A stretch of DNA of 64,000 bases from CAYLNL01 sp964385175 (GTDB lineage Bacteria > Bacteroidota > Bacteroidia > Flavobacteriales > Flavobacteriaceae), in NCBI GenBank assembly GCA_964385175.1, contig CAYLNL010000010.1, positions 30,152 through 94,151 of the forward strand. The letters are read 5' to 3'. Of this stretch, positions 51,817 through 61,599 are shown piece after piece. Below the pieces are notes generated by a model. It was not told where the DNA came from, ran no database searches, and was given only the letters and a program-made list of their open reading frames with translations. Made by a program: the position numbers and the translations under genes. Numbering within the stretch: position 1 is the stretch's first letter; each line of letters opens with the position of its first letter.

Positions 51817-51818
51817 CA

Positions 51819-51846
51819 AAAACCGTCGCTCTCAGGCGGTTTTTTT
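51819..51846 (+). terminator. Terminator after tRNA-Arg
   Basis: AAACCG pairs with CGGTTT across an 11-nt loop and runs into a T tract ending at 51847; it begins 3 nt after the tRNA. Confidence 0.75.
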
Positions 51847-51978
51847 CATATTTTACCAAGGTTAAACATCCTTATAAGCCAGGAAACTATGTTTTTTAAC
51901 CTGTTTTACTCCATCTCATCTATTTTTTAAGAAGATATATTTATTTAGTACTTTTAGCCCCTTAAAACAACTTACTCT

Positions 51979-53883
51979 ATGGTAAAATATATACTCATAA
52001 TGGGGTGTTGCCTGGCAACCCCCATCGCTTTCTCCCAGGAGGCAGCTTTCCAGTCTATAATTATCCCTGTAGAACTTAAAGAAAATGCACATGCTGTTGT
52101 ACGTTTAGATGAAACCCATATTCAACTCCTTTCCCAACGGAAAATGACCATTAAACAACACCGTATTGTAACTGTACTGGATAAACTGGGAACTGCTAAA
52201 ACAGATGCCTATGTGTATTATGACAAATCTATAAAAGTGAAAAATATAGAAGCGGTAGTATATGACGCTTTTGGAAAAGAGTTGAAAAAAATAAAACAAA
52301 AAGAGTTTAAAGACCGCAGTGTAGTAGATGGCGTTTCTTTATTCACAGATAGCCGCCTGCTGTATTTAGACTATACCCCCATAACCTATCCTTATACTAT
52401 AGTTTTTACCTCTGAAGTAGAAACCTCCAATACTGCATTTATACCCAAATGGCAACCAGTGGAAGATTATTATGTGAGTGTGGAAAAAAGTAGTTATGTT
52501 GTGGAATACCTGCCGGGACTGAACATACGGTTTAAAGAAAACAAATTTGAGGGATTTTCTATAGAAAATCAATCTACTCCCAACCGGCTGCATTATACAG
52601 CTCTTAACCTGGCTGCCTTGTTTCCGGAAGATTTTGGCCCTTCGCTGGAAAGTATAACTCCTACTCTACGGGTGGCTTCTCAAAAATTTCACCTGGAGGG
52701 GGTTGATGGGGAGGCTTCTCACTGGAATGATTTTGGAAAATGGATGTATGCCAACCTGCTGCACGATGTAAAAAACCTTCCCGAGAGTACCAAAAATAAG
52801 ATAAAGGCTTTAACGGCTAACGAAGAAACACCGTTAGACAAAGCCGCGGCTATTTATAAATATGTGCAGGAAAATACCCGTTACATAAGCGTTCAGATAG
52901 GCATTGGCGGCTGGAAACCTATGTCGGCCGCTGAGGTTGACAAATTGGGCTATGGCGATTGCAAGGCGCTTACCAATTACACCCAATCGTTATTAGAAGC
53001 TGCCGGCGTGCCTTCTTATTATACCATTATCTATGGCAGCCATTATAAAGAAAATATAGATGCCGAATTTACCTCTCTCCAGGGTAACCATGCTATATTG
53101 GGAATACCCTACCAGGGCGATACAGTTTTTTTAGAATGCACCAGCCAGACCGACCCCTTCGGTTTTCAGGCGGGTTTTACAGATGACAGGGATGCCTTGC
53201 TCATTACCCCGGAGGGCGGAAAAATTACCCGAACCAAATCTTACCTCAATGAAGATAATCGCCAATTTACCCGTGCCGAATGCACCTTGCTGGGCGATGG
53301 CTCTGTAAAAGCCGATGTTGTCATAGCCTCCCAAGGCAGCCGGTATAACTATCGCTCTCATATAGAAACCCTTTCGGAAGAAGATAAAATAAAATTTTAT
53401 AAGGAAGAATGGAGTTATCTCAACAACCTGGGTGTTGAACGTAGCAAGCTGCTGAACAACAAGGAAAAGGCGACTTTTGAAGAGCAACTTACCCTACAGG
53501 TAGTTGGGTTTGCCAGCATTAGCGGAGAACGCATGCTATTCAATATCAATATTTTTAACAGCGATACTTATGTGCCGGAACGTTACAGAAACCGCCATAC
53601 ACCCGTAGAAATAGAGCGAGGTTACCTGGAAGAAGATATTTATACCCTACACCTACCAAAAGGCTATGAAGTAGAAGCCCTTCCCGAAAATGCCTCCCTG
53701 TCCTCCCCATTTGGAGACTACCAGCTTTCTTTTGAAAAAACCCCGGGAGGCGATTTCCTCTACAAAAGAAAACTCCTGGTGAAAAAAGGGCTGTACCCCA
53801 AAGAAGAGTACACCGCTTTTCGCGATTTTATGAAAGAAATCGCTAAGTTAGACCATTCTAAAATTGTATTACTTAAAAAATAG
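51979..53883 (+). CDS. DUF3857 / transglutaminase-like protein A
   Basis: A 634-residue exported protein (signal peptide 1-19, ending AFSQ). The DUF3857 domain fills about 50-200. The transglutaminase-like core has the Cys in YGDCKALTNYTQSLLEAAGV and the His in GNHAILGIPYQGDT, with an Asp in ECTSQTDPFGF near the end. Its substrate is unknown; the family is periplasmic or outer-membrane-facing in Bacteroidota. It is followed after 6 nt by a homologue that lacks the Cys. Confidence 0.88.
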   Translation: MVKYILIMGCCLATPIAFSQEAAFQSIIIPVELKENAHAVVRLDETHIQLLSQRKMTIKQHRIVTVLDKLGTAKTDAYVYYDKSIKVKNIEAVVYDAFGKELKKIKQKEFKDRSVVDGVSLFTDSRLLYLDYTPITYPYTIVFTSEVETSNTAFIPKWQPVEDYYVSVEKSSYVVEYLPGLNIRFKENKFEGFSIENQSTPNRLHYTALNLAALFPEDFGPSLESITPTLRVASQKFHLEGVDGEASHWNDFGKWMYANLLHDVKNLPESTKNKIKALTANEETPLDKAAAIYKYVQENTRYISVQIGIGGWKPMSAAEVDKLGYGDCKALTNYTQSLLEAAGVPSYYTIIYGSHYKENIDAEFTSLQGNHAILGIPYQGDTVFLECTSQTDPFGFQAGFTDDRDALLITPEGGKITRTKSYLNEDNRQFTRAECTLLGDGSVKADVVIASQGSRYNYRSHIETLSEEDKIKFYKEEWSYLNNLGVERSKLLNNKEKATFEEQLTLQVVGFASISGERMLFNINIFNSDTYVPERYRNRHTPVEIERGYLEEDIYTLHLPKGYEVEALPENASLSSPFGDYQLSFEKTPGGDFLYKRKLLVKKGLYPKEEYTAFRDFMKEIAKLDHSKIVLLKK

Positions 53884-53889
53884 CCCACT

Positions 53890-55902
53890 ATGAAAAACCT
53901 ATCCTTTCTTTTGCTCGGTTTTACCCTTACCGCCGGCGCCCAGGAACTTGATTTTGGAAAAGTAACCAAAGAAGAAGTATTAGAAAAAACCCATCCGTTA
54001 GATTCTTCGGCTCCTGCCGCCCTGCTCTATAAAAAAGGGAGAACCTATTTTGAATATGATACCAACAAAGGTGGCTGGTTCTATCAGCACGAAGTAGAAG
54101 CCCGCGTAAAAATATACAAAAAAGAAGGTTACGAGGCCGCTACCCTGGTTATCCCTTTCTACAATGCCAGCGACGGCTCTAAAGAACGGGTTTCCATTCA
54201 AAAAGCCGTTACCTATAATTGGGTAGAGGGTAAAATAGAGAAAGAAAAACTGAAAAGCGAGGGTGAATTTGAGGAAAAACGCAATGCCTATACCAGCTTG
54301 CTAAAAATAACCATGCCCAATATAAAAGAAGGTTCTGTTTTTGAATATAAATATACCCTTATTTCACCTTTTATTACCAGCCTGCCCGACTGGGATTTTC
54401 AATATCACATTCCTGCTAACCATGTAGAATATACTATAGAAATCCCGGAATACTTTACCTATAAGGAATTTCAGCGAGGCTTTTTCAATCTTGCCAGGGA
54501 ACAAAGCACCCGCAATGTTGTAAAAAATATGCGGTATGAATATAAAGAAGCCGGCGCATCGGCTATTGGCGCTCACAGAACCAACTCCAGCATGATAGAA
54601 TATAAGGAAAAGGTAACTCATTACACAGCTCGCAATATACCAGTTCTTAAAGAAGAAAAATACGTGAGTACTATAGAAAACTTTCGCTCATCTATTAGTC
54701 ATGAACTCTCTTTTACCCAATACCCTAATACGCCTATAAAATATTATGCCCAGACTTGGGAAGATGTGTCCAAAAAAATATATGAGAGCTCTTATTTTGG
54801 CGGGGAGCTCAACAAAACGGGTTACTTTGAAGAGACGATAAACCGCCTGCTTGCTGGCGCCACTACCAATGAAGAGAAAATAGCCCGCATTTTCAACCAC
54901 GTTCAAACGACCATGAATTGGAACAAAATCTATGGCTATTCTTGCAGCGAAGGCGTGAAAAAAGCCTACCAGGAACACACCGGTAACACCGCCGATATAA
55001 ATCTTATGCTCACCGCCATGCTTCGCCATGCAGGTATAAGCGCCAATCCCGTGCTGGTGAGTACCCGAAACCATGGCATTCCTGTTTTTCCCACACGGGA
55101 AGGGTTTAACCACGTAATCGCTGCAGTAGAAATAGAAAACGGGCTAATTCTTTTAGACGCTACAGATAAAGCCTCGCTTCCCAATCTCTTACCTATACGA
55201 GACCTCAACTGGTTTGGACGGCTTATTCGCAAAGAAGGCAGCTCAGCACAGGTAAACCTGATACCGGCATCTCCCTCTAAAGAAAACGCATCTATACAAA
55301 TGAAGCTACGTGAAGATGGTTCAGCGACCGGTAAATGTCGCTTGCAATATACTGATTACAATGCCATGCTCACCCGAAACGAGTATTTGTTGAATGGAGA
55401 AGAGGCGTATGTAAAAGATGTTGAAAAAAAATACCGGGGCATAGAAATTTCGGAGTTTAAAACAGTCAACGAAAAAGAACGCTCAAAACCTTTTCAGGAA
55501 GAGTTCAGTTTTGTAAAAGATAATGCTTTTGACCGGGCGGGAAATAAGATATATCTTTCCCCCATGCTTTTTTTGGCAACTACAGAAAATCCTTTTAAGG
55601 CAGAAAAACGCGAATACCCTATTGACTTTGTCTATCCAAAAGCCCAAAAATACCTTATCAATATTGAAATTCCGGCCGGCTATACCGTGGAGTCACTTCC
55701 CAAACCTACTCTTATTCAATTACCCGAGCAGTTAGGCGTTTTTAAATATAATATTGCCCAAGATGGTATAAACCTCCAGGTAGTTGCCTCAGTAGAGTTC
55801 TACCAGGCGGTTATACCCCCTGCTTATTATGAGGTGATAAAAACCTTCTATACCACGCTGGTAGAGAAAGAAGCCGAAAAAATAGTACTCGCTAAAAACT
55901 AA
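53890..55902 (+). CDS. DUF3857 / transglutaminase-like protein B, no catalytic Cys
   Basis: A 670-residue exported protein (signal peptide 1-17, ending TAGAQ). DUF3857 covers about 50-220. In the transglutaminase-like part the segment that should hold Cys reads HTGNTADINLMLTAMLRHAG, with Thr at the Cys place, while the His (FNHVIAAVEIENG) and Asp (LLDATDKAS) remain. It may be a pseudo-enzyme or a binding protein. It probably works with its neighbour, as the two are co-transcribed. Confidence 0.88.
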   Translation: MKNLSFLLLGFTLTAGAQELDFGKVTKEEVLEKTHPLDSSAPAALLYKKGRTYFEYDTNKGGWFYQHEVEARVKIYKKEGYEAATLVIPFYNASDGSKERVSIQKAVTYNWVEGKIEKEKLKSEGEFEEKRNAYTSLLKITMPNIKEGSVFEYKYTLISPFITSLPDWDFQYHIPANHVEYTIEIPEYFTYKEFQRGFFNLAREQSTRNVVKNMRYEYKEAGASAIGAHRTNSSMIEYKEKVTHYTARNIPVLKEEKYVSTIENFRSSISHELSFTQYPNTPIKYYAQTWEDVSKKIYESSYFGGELNKTGYFEETINRLLAGATTNEEKIARIFNHVQTTMNWNKIYGYSCSEGVKKAYQEHTGNTADINLMLTAMLRHAGISANPVLVSTRNHGIPVFPTREGFNHVIAAVEIENGLILLDATDKASLPNLLPIRDLNWFGRLIRKEGSSAQVNLIPASPSKENASIQMKLREDGSATGKCRLQYTDYNAMLTRNEYLLNGEEAYVKDVEKKYRGIEISEFKTVNEKERSKPFQEEFSFVKDNAFDRAGNKIYLSPMLFLATTENPFKAEKREYPIDFVYPKAQKYLINIEIPAGYTVESLPKPTLIQLPEQLGVFKYNIAQDGINLQVVASVEFYQAVIPPAYYEVIKTFYTTLVEKEAEKIVLAKN

Positions 55903-55905
55903 CAA

Positions 55906-56232
55906 ATGAATATTAAAAATGCACAACAGGTGGTAGATAGCTGGATTAAAGAACACGGTGTCCGCTACTTCAATGAACTCACCAACATGGCGCAACTTAC
56001 AGAAGAAGTAGGCGAGGTAGCCCGCATCATTGCCCGCCGTTACGGGGAGCAGTCGGAAAAAGAAAGCGACAAGGATAAAGACCTGGGCGAAGAATTGGCC
56101 GATGTGCTTTTTGTGCTCCTTTGTTTAGCCAACCAAACGGGTATTGACCTGCAAGCTGCCTTTGACCGCCGAATGGAGAAAAAAACACAGCGCGACCGGC
56201 ACCGGCACCGGGCGAATGAGAAATTGCGCTAA
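55906..56232 (+). CDS. MazG-like nucleotide pyrophosphohydrolase
   Basis: A 108-residue protein. EEVGEVARIIARRYGEQ and LGEELADVLFVLLCLANQTG hold the two EExxE/D-type acidic groups that bind magnesium. It hydrolyses NTPs, often non-canonical ones, to NMP and pyrophosphate. It follows the transglutaminase-like pair by 3 nt. The C-terminus is His/Arg-rich (TQRDRHRHRANE). Confidence 0.9.
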   Translation: MNIKNAQQVVDSWIKEHGVRYFNELTNMAQLTEEVGEVARIIARRYGEQSEKESDKDKDLGEELADVLFVLLCLANQTGIDLQAAFDRRMEKKTQRDRHRHRANEKLR

Positions 56233-56260
56233 AGTTCATATACTTCGCGGTCTTTGCGTC

Positions 56261-56550
56261 TCTGCGTGCATATTTTCTCGCAAAGGCGCTAAGCAAGGTA
56301 TCAATTCAGAGTTCATAATGTATCCGTTCTTTTCTTCCACACCACAGTTACAAGCAGGTGTTATAATTTGCGGGCTTTTCGACTCTGCGTGCATATTTTC
56401 TCGCAAAGGCGCTAAGCAAGGTATCAATTCAGAGTTCATAATGTATCCGTTCTTTTCTTCCACACCACAGTTACAAGCAGGTGTTATAATTTGCGGGCTT
56501 TTCGACTCTGCGTGCATATTTCCTGGTAAAGGCGCTGAATAAAGTATCAA
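56261..56550. repeat. 123-bp tandem repeat, two identical units plus a partial
   Basis: Unit 1 (56261-56383) and unit 2 (56384-56506) are identical; a diverged third (56507-56550) runs into the aroA promoter. As 123 is 41 codons, open frames pass through on both strands, but no codon pattern suggests a gene. The identity of the two units implies recent duplication. Confidence 0.95.
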
Positions 56551-56555
56551 TTCTG

Positions 56556-56563
56556 TATATTTG
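56556..56563 (+). promoter_or_regulatory. -7 element of aroA
   Basis: TATATTTG, 27 nt before ATG 56591. An in-frame TTG lies inside it. Confidence 0.6.
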
Positions 56564-56590
56564 AAAAATCAGGAAACACCCATCCAACTT

Positions 56591-57829
56591 ATGAACCTCC
56601 TCCTACAAGCGCCACACACAAAAGTACAAGCCTCTCTCTCTCTTCCCGGCTCTAAAAGTGAATCGAATCGCTTGCTCTTGCTGCAAGCCCTCTATCCGCA
56701 ACTACACCTCCACAACCTGTCTAACTCAGATGATACCCGGGTTATGCAACAGGCGTTGCAAACTACCGCCACTACCATAAACGTTCATCATGCCGGTACT
56801 GCCATGCGCTTTCTCACCGCCTTTTTCGCCATGCAGGAGGGAAGAGAGGTTTTGCTTACCGGCTCCTCCCGTATGAAAGAACGCCCCATAGGAATTTTAA
56901 CAGAGGCTTTACGCCAGTTGGGAGCCACTATTTCATATATAGAAGAGGAAGGCTTTCCGCCCCTGCGCATCTGCGGCAGGAAACTCACTTCCCGTACTCT
57001 CACCATTGCGGGCGATGTAAGCAGCCAGTATCTTTCTGCTTTGTTGTTAATAGCCCCCCGTCTTTCAAATGGGCTGGAGCTAAGGGTAGAAGGTAAGACT
57101 ACTTCGCTTCCTTATCTTAAAATGACGCTGGCGTTGTTGGAAAAAATAGGAGTGGAAACCTTTTCCGGTGAAAAAACTATATGGGTAGGGCCGTTGGAGC
57201 GATTGGCAGATGCAACTCCCCGTGAGTTCACAGTAGAATCTGACTGGAGCTCGGCTTCTTATTTCTATAGCCTCATGGCGTTGGCAGCCCCGGGTAGCCG
57301 GCTGGCTCTTTCTTCTTATCGCTCTGATAGCTTGCAGGGCGATGCTATGGTTGCCCGCCTCTATGAACCATTTGGGGTAAAAACTGTTTTTTCAGGAGAT
57401 GCGATAGTGCTTACAAAGGAAATGGAAATGCACCCAGGTAGTTTTACCTGCGACCTGAGCGATACGCCAGATATAGCTCAAACGCTTGCCGTTTCCTGCT
57501 TAGGATTAGGGGTAAATGCTCAATTAACAGGCCTCCATACACTACCTATTAAAGAAACAGACCGGTTGCGTGCCCTTAAAAATGAACTGTCTAAAGTAGG
57601 CGCCACGGTTCAAATAACTCCTTCATCCCTGAGTTTGCAAACCGGCGCAACCATACCTCCCTATAGGGTAATACAAACGTATGCCGATCACCGTATGGCC
57701 ATGGCATTCGCTCCTTTGGCGCTCAAAGTTCCTCTTATTATTAGTGATGCCGGTGTAGTTTCCAAATCGTACCCTCGCTTTTGGGAAGCCTTTGCTGCCC
57801 TTTCTTTCAAAATAGAAGAAGTCTCTTAA
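56591..57829 (+). CDS. aroA: EPSP synthase (3-phosphoshikimate 1-carboxyvinyltransferase)
   Basis: A 412-residue enzyme of the shikimate pathway. LPGSKSESNRLLLLQAL binds shikimate-3-phosphate, HHAGTAMRFLTAFFA is the PEP loop, RPIGILTEALRQLGA follows, and KETDRLRALKNELSKVGA is in the second half. Both family signatures are intact. ATG 56591 is used since the frame upstream starts within the promoter. A tandem repeat lies just before the promoter. Confidence 0.96.
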   Translation: MNLLLQAPHTKVQASLSLPGSKSESNRLLLLQALYPQLHLHNLSNSDDTRVMQQALQTTATTINVHHAGTAMRFLTAFFAMQEGREVLLTGSSRMKERPIGILTEALRQLGATISYIEEEGFPPLRICGRKLTSRTLTIAGDVSSQYLSALLLIAPRLSNGLELRVEGKTTSLPYLKMTLALLEKIGVETFSGEKTIWVGPLERLADATPREFTVESDWSSASYFYSLMALAAPGSRLALSSYRSDSLQGDAMVARLYEPFGVKTVFSGDAIVLTKEMEMHPGSFTCDLSDTPDIAQTLAVSCLGLGVNAQLTGLHTLPIKETDRLRALKNELSKVGATVQITPSSLSLQTGATIPPYRVIQTYADHRMAMAFAPLALKVPLIISDAGVVSKSYPRFWEAFAALSFKIEEVS

Positions 57830-57880
57830 CATTCGCAAGTATCATTTTTAACCCTCATTCCCACAAAGAAATCATAAAAC

Positions 57881-57912
57881 TTGACAACCCCCTCTGCCTC
57901 GTTGTATATTTG
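57881..57912 (+). promoter_or_regulatory. -33/-7 promoter of queA
   Basis: TTG at 57881 and TATATTTG at 57905-57912, 21 bases between: a full Bacteroidota promoter. The leader of about 88 nt holds a possible 18-codon ORF. Confidence 0.7.
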
Positions 57913-58005
57913 TGCAGTTAATAGTTATTGAGATGTTTGTATTGAAAGGTGAGCGATTAGAGAAGATACTTTTTACATGTTGCGTTTAAAATCTAAAATT
58001 ATACC

Positions 58006-59055
58006 ATGAAATTATCTCATTTTTCCTTTGAAGCGCCTAAAGAGTTGATAGCAGAATATCCTGCTGAAAATAGGGATGAATCGCGATTGATGGTGCTTAA
58101 CCGGAAAACAAAAACTATAGAACATAAACTATTTAAAGACCTTGTTGATTATTTTGATGAGGGAGATGTGTTTGTATTAAATAATACAAAAGTTTTCCCT
58201 GCCCGCTTATATGGCAAAAAAGAAAAAACCGGCGCCCGTATTGAAGTTTTTTTGCTCAGGGAGCTCAATGCCGAACAGCGTTTATGGGATGTGCTGGTAG
58301 ATCCTGCCCGAAAAATAAGAATAGGGAATAAACTCTATTTTGGAGAGAATGAAAACTTAGTAGCCGAAGTAATAGATAACACTACTTCCCGTGGCAGAAC
58401 ACTTCGGTTTTTGTATGACGGGTCTTACAAAGCGTTTCGTAAAAAACTCAAAGAGATGGGCGAAACGCCGCTGCCTAAATATATTAAACGGGCTGTGGAG
58501 AGCAAAGACGAGGAGCGTTACCAAACTATTTTTGCCAAGCATGAAGGAGCCGTTGCAGCCCCTACCGCCGGGCTTCATTTTTCTAAACACTTGTTGAAAC
58601 GGTTAGAAATAAAAGGAGTTAACATTGCCGAAATAACGCTTCATGTGAGCTTAGGCACTTTTAATCCCGTGGAGGTGGAAGACCTCTCTAAGCATAAAAT
58701 GGATAGTGAAGAGTTGATAATTGAACAGGAAGCGTGTGATATTGTAAATAAGGCCAAAAAAGAAAAACACCGGGTTTGCGCCGTGGGCACTACTGTGATG
58801 CGAGCGCTGGAAACATCGGTATCGTCTGAAAAAACGCTCAACCCCTATAAAGGCTGGACGAATAAATTTATCTTTCCGCCCTACGATTTTAGTATAGCCG
58901 ATTGTATGATTACTAATTTTCACATGCCTAAAACTACCTTGCTGATGATGATTGCCGCTTTTGCCGGGCACGATTTTGTGAAAAAAGCATACGCCGAAGC
59001 CATAAAAGAAAAATATAGGTTTTATTCTTATGGAGATGCTATGTTAATCTTGTAA
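58006..59055 (+). CDS. queA: SAM:tRNA ribosyltransferase-isomerase
   Basis: A 349-residue enzyme that transfers and rearranges the ribose of S-adenosylmethionine onto preQ1-modified tRNA, giving epoxyqueuosine. FVLNNTKVFPARLYGKK, PAPTAGLHF-type (AAPTAGLHFSKHLLKRLE) and VGTTVMRALETS are the family blocks; FPPYDFSIADCMITNFHMP is near the C-terminus. Full length, own promoter. Confidence 0.96.
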   Translation: MKLSHFSFEAPKELIAEYPAENRDESRLMVLNRKTKTIEHKLFKDLVDYFDEGDVFVLNNTKVFPARLYGKKEKTGARIEVFLLRELNAEQRLWDVLVDPARKIRIGNKLYFGENENLVAEVIDNTTSRGRTLRFLYDGSYKAFRKKLKEMGETPLPKYIKRAVESKDEERYQTIFAKHEGAVAAPTAGLHFSKHLLKRLEIKGVNIAEITLHVSLGTFNPVEVEDLSKHKMDSEELIIEQEACDIVNKAKKEKHRVCAVGTTVMRALETSVSSEKTLNPYKGWTNKFIFPPYDFSIADCMITNFHMPKTTLLMMIAAFAGHDFVKKAYAEAIKEKYRFYSYGDAMLIL

Positions 59056-59150
59056 TTATATGTTCCCCTGCATAGCTGTATGAGGGATAGAAACTGCTGA
59101 CGCCTTTAAACTATATCTGGCAACGCTTCTTTCTCTAAAGAGAAAGCGCT

Positions 59151-60455
59151 CTATTTTTTCCTGAAATATATTTGTATAGGAACGCCGGTAAAATGAAAGT
59201 GCGCCCTGAGTTGATTTTCTACAAACCGTTTATAGGGCTCTTTTATATATTGCGGCAAGTTGGCAAAAAATACAAATTGTGGGTAGGGACCAGGCAACTG
59301 GGTGCAAAACTTTACCTTTATATATTTTCCCTTATAGCTGGGAGGCGGTGTTTTTTCTATTATGGGCAGTAATACATTATTAAGCTGGGAGGTGGAGATG
59401 CGGGTACTACGGTTTTTATATACTTCTACGGCTGTTTCTATAGCTTTATAAATTCGCTGTTTGGTAAGTGCTGATATAAAAATTATGGGAACATCGGTAA
59501 AAGGGGCTATTTGTTCCTTGATATGTTTTTCAAACCGTTTAAGGGTAGGAGTCTCTTTTGCTACCAAATCCCATTTATTTATCAAAATCACGATGCCTTT
59601 ATGATTGCGCTGCGCCAGCCAAAAGATAGTTTCGTCCTGCCCCTCAAACCCACGGGTGGCATCTACTACCAGCAAGCAAACATCGCTGTGTTCAATGGCG
59701 CGGATAGAGCGCATTACCGAATAGAATTCAATATCTTCTTTTATGCTGGCTTTTTTGCGTATCCCGGCAGTATCTACCAGTTGAAATTGAAACCCGAATT
59801 TGGTATAAGTAGTATAATTACTGTCTCGCGTAGTCCCGGGAATATCGGTAACAATATATCGTTGTTCTCCTAAAAGAGCATTGATGAAAGACGATTTCCC
59901 GGCATTGGGTCGCCCCACCACGGCGAATCGGGGTAATTCTTCTTCCTGTATGGGTTCTTTTTTTACAAATACCTTTACCAAATCGTCTAATAATTCCCCG
60001 GTGCCGCTGCCGCTAACGGCAGAAACAGGATAATAAGCCCCTATGCCGAGGGCATAAAACTCGGCGGCGTGCGCCAATTGAGACGAGCCATCTACTTTAT
60101 TGACCACTAAAAAAACAGGCTTTTTCGCTTTCCGCAACAAATGAGCTATCTCAGCATCCATAGGAGTATTCCCCGTTGCTGCATCTACTACAAACAAAAT
60201 TGCATCGGCTTCTTCTATGGCAAGCGTTACCTGCTTATCTATTTCCTTTTCAAACACATCGTCGCCACCTACCACATATCCCCCCGTATCAATCAAGGAA
60301 AATTCATAGCCATTCCAGTCAGACTTGCCATAATGACGGTCTCGTGTAACGCCGCTAACAGCATCTACAATAGCTTCTCGTCGTTGAATAAGACGGTTAA
60401 ACAAGGTAGATTTTCCCACATTAGGCCTTCCCACAATAGCTACAATGTTACTCAT
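59151..60455 (-). CDS. der: Ribosome biogenesis GTPase Der (EngA)
   Basis: A 434-residue protein with two GTPase domains in tandem: GRPNVGKSTLFNRL near residue 8 and GRPNAGKSSFINALLG near residue 183. DTGGY, NKVDG, DTAGIRKK and NKWDLV complete the G motifs. The C-terminal KH-like domain ends IQIYFRKK. It is needed for 50S assembly. ATG 60455 gives the standard SNIVAIVGRPN start. Confidence 0.97.
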   Translation of the reverse strand: MSNIVAIVGRPNVGKSTLFNRLIQRREAIVDAVSGVTRDRHYGKSDWNGYEFSLIDTGGYVVGGDDVFEKEIDKQVTLAIEEADAILFVVDAATGNTPMDAEIAHLLRKAKKPVFLVVNKVDGSSQLAHAAEFYALGIGAYYPVSAVSGSGTGELLDDLVKVFVKKEPIQEEELPRFAVVGRPNAGKSSFINALLGEQRYIVTDIPGTTRDSNYTTYTKFGFQFQLVDTAGIRKKASIKEDIEFYSVMRSIRAIEHSDVCLLVVDATRGFEGQDETIFWLAQRNHKGIVILINKWDLVAKETPTLKRFEKHIKEQIAPFTDVPIIFISALTKQRIYKAIETAVEVYKNRSTRISTSQLNNVLLPIIEKTPPPSYKGKYIKVKFCTQLPGPYPQFVFFANLPQYIKEPYKRFVENQLRAHFHFTGVPIQIYFRKK

Positions 60456-60473
60456 ACACCAAAAATAAGAGCG

Positions 60474-60481
60474 CAAAGGTA
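60474..60481 (-). promoter_or_regulatory. -7 element of der
   Basis: The reverse strand reads TACCTTTG, 18 nt before ATG 60455. A second match, TATTTTTG at 60467-60460, lies only 4 nt before the ATG. Confidence 0.6.
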
Positions 60482-60611
60482 TAAAACTATCGGCTCTTTA
60501 AAACGCTACGTTTTCCAACAAATGGCAGCAAGTATATAAACTAAAGAGATTATAGATTTATAGAAAATTATACCTGCTTGTAGTGACCACCCCGTGAGTT
60601 GCATAAGTAGC

Positions 60612-60651
60612 TAACCTGTAACCCTTATATAGGTTAGAACCCTTTGGGTTC
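60612..60651. other. Adjacent inverted repeats between era and der
   Basis: TAACCT/AGGTTA (60612-60636) and the perfect GAACCC-TTT-GGGTTC (60637-60651) lie side by side. They may form a terminator-like structure between two genes on the same strand, but no T run follows. Confidence 0.4.
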
Positions 60652-60720
60652 GGGTTATATTTTCGGTTTTTCGGTTGCCAAAAAAAATAAAAAAATATGA
60701 AAACGCTATAGAATTGGCGC

Positions 60721-61599
60721 CTAATCATATCCAAACCGTTTCAATTGGTCAGGACGTTTTCGCCAGTCTTTATTTACTTTCACATACAATTCCAAATACA
60801 CTTTTTTTCCGAAAAATCGCTCCAAATCTTCCCTCGCTTTCGTCCCTGTTTTTTTAAGCGCCGCTCCTTTATTCCCTATCAAAATACCTTTCTGGCTTTC
60901 CCGTTCCACCATAATAACAGAACGGATTTTTACCAGGGTATCCGTTTCTGTAAAGGTTTCTGTCTCTACCTCTACTGCATAGGGAATTTCTTTTTGATAA
61001 TACAATAAAATTTTTTCACGGATACATTCATTCACAAAAAAGCGCTGAGGTCGGTCAGTCAGCTGGTCTTTCGGGTAGAAAGGCGGCGATTCCGGCAGTA
61101 CTTCAATAATGGTTTGAAATACTTCTGCAAGATTAAATTTATGGAGCGCCGATACAGGGTAGTATAGCGCATTTGGGAGTTCTTTTTTCCAAACATTTAG
61201 CTGGTTTTCCAGTTCTTCCTGCGATACCTTGTCTATTTTGTTGAGCAGTAAAAGTATGGGTATAGAAAGAGTGCGCAGGCGGCTCATAAACTCCTCATCG
61301 GGTTTTGTATCGCCCGCCTCCACTACATATAAGAGAATATCAGTATCCTGGAAGGCGGCGCTCACTGCCTCCATCATGGCCTCGTGCAATTTATGCACCG
61401 GTTTCAGAATGCCCGGGGTGTCTGAAAACACAACCTGGTAATTCTCACCATTCACAATGCCAAGTATCCGGTGACGGGTAGTTTGCGCTTTAGGCGTTAT
61501 GCCAGCAAGTTTTTCACCTACAAAAGCGTTCAGCAGGGTAGATTTCCCTACATTTGGCTTTCCCATAAGGGTTACGAACCCCGCTTTATGTTTTTCCAT
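60721..61599 (-). CDS. era: GTPase Era
   Basis: A 292-residue protein. GKPNVGKSTLLNAFVGEKLA is G1, DTPGI is G3 and NKIDKV is G4. The C-terminal KH domain carries ILIGNKGAALKKTGTKARED. Era binds 16S rRNA during 30S assembly. Its ATG lies inside the end of the symporter gene (14-nt overlap), so the two are transcribed together. Confidence 0.97.
   Translation of the reverse strand: MEKHKAGFVTLMGKPNVGKSTLLNAFVGEKLAGITPKAQTTRHRILGIVNGENYQVVFSDTPGILKPVHKLHEAMMEAVSAAFQDTDILLYVVEAGDTKPDEEFMSRLRTLSIPILLLLNKIDKVSQEELENQLNVWKKELPNALYYPVSALHKFNLAEVFQTIIEVLPESPPFYPKDQLTDRPQRFFVNECIREKILLYYQKEIPYAVEVETETFTETDTLVKIRSVIMVERESQKGILIGNKGAALKKTGTKAREDLERFFGKKVYLELYVKVNKDWRKRPDQLKRFGYD

Noticed and set aside
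56144..56550. ORFs of 104 and 132 codons through the 123-bp repeat
   Set aside because: The repeat length is a multiple of three, so open frames persist by arithmetic. No family, no start signal.
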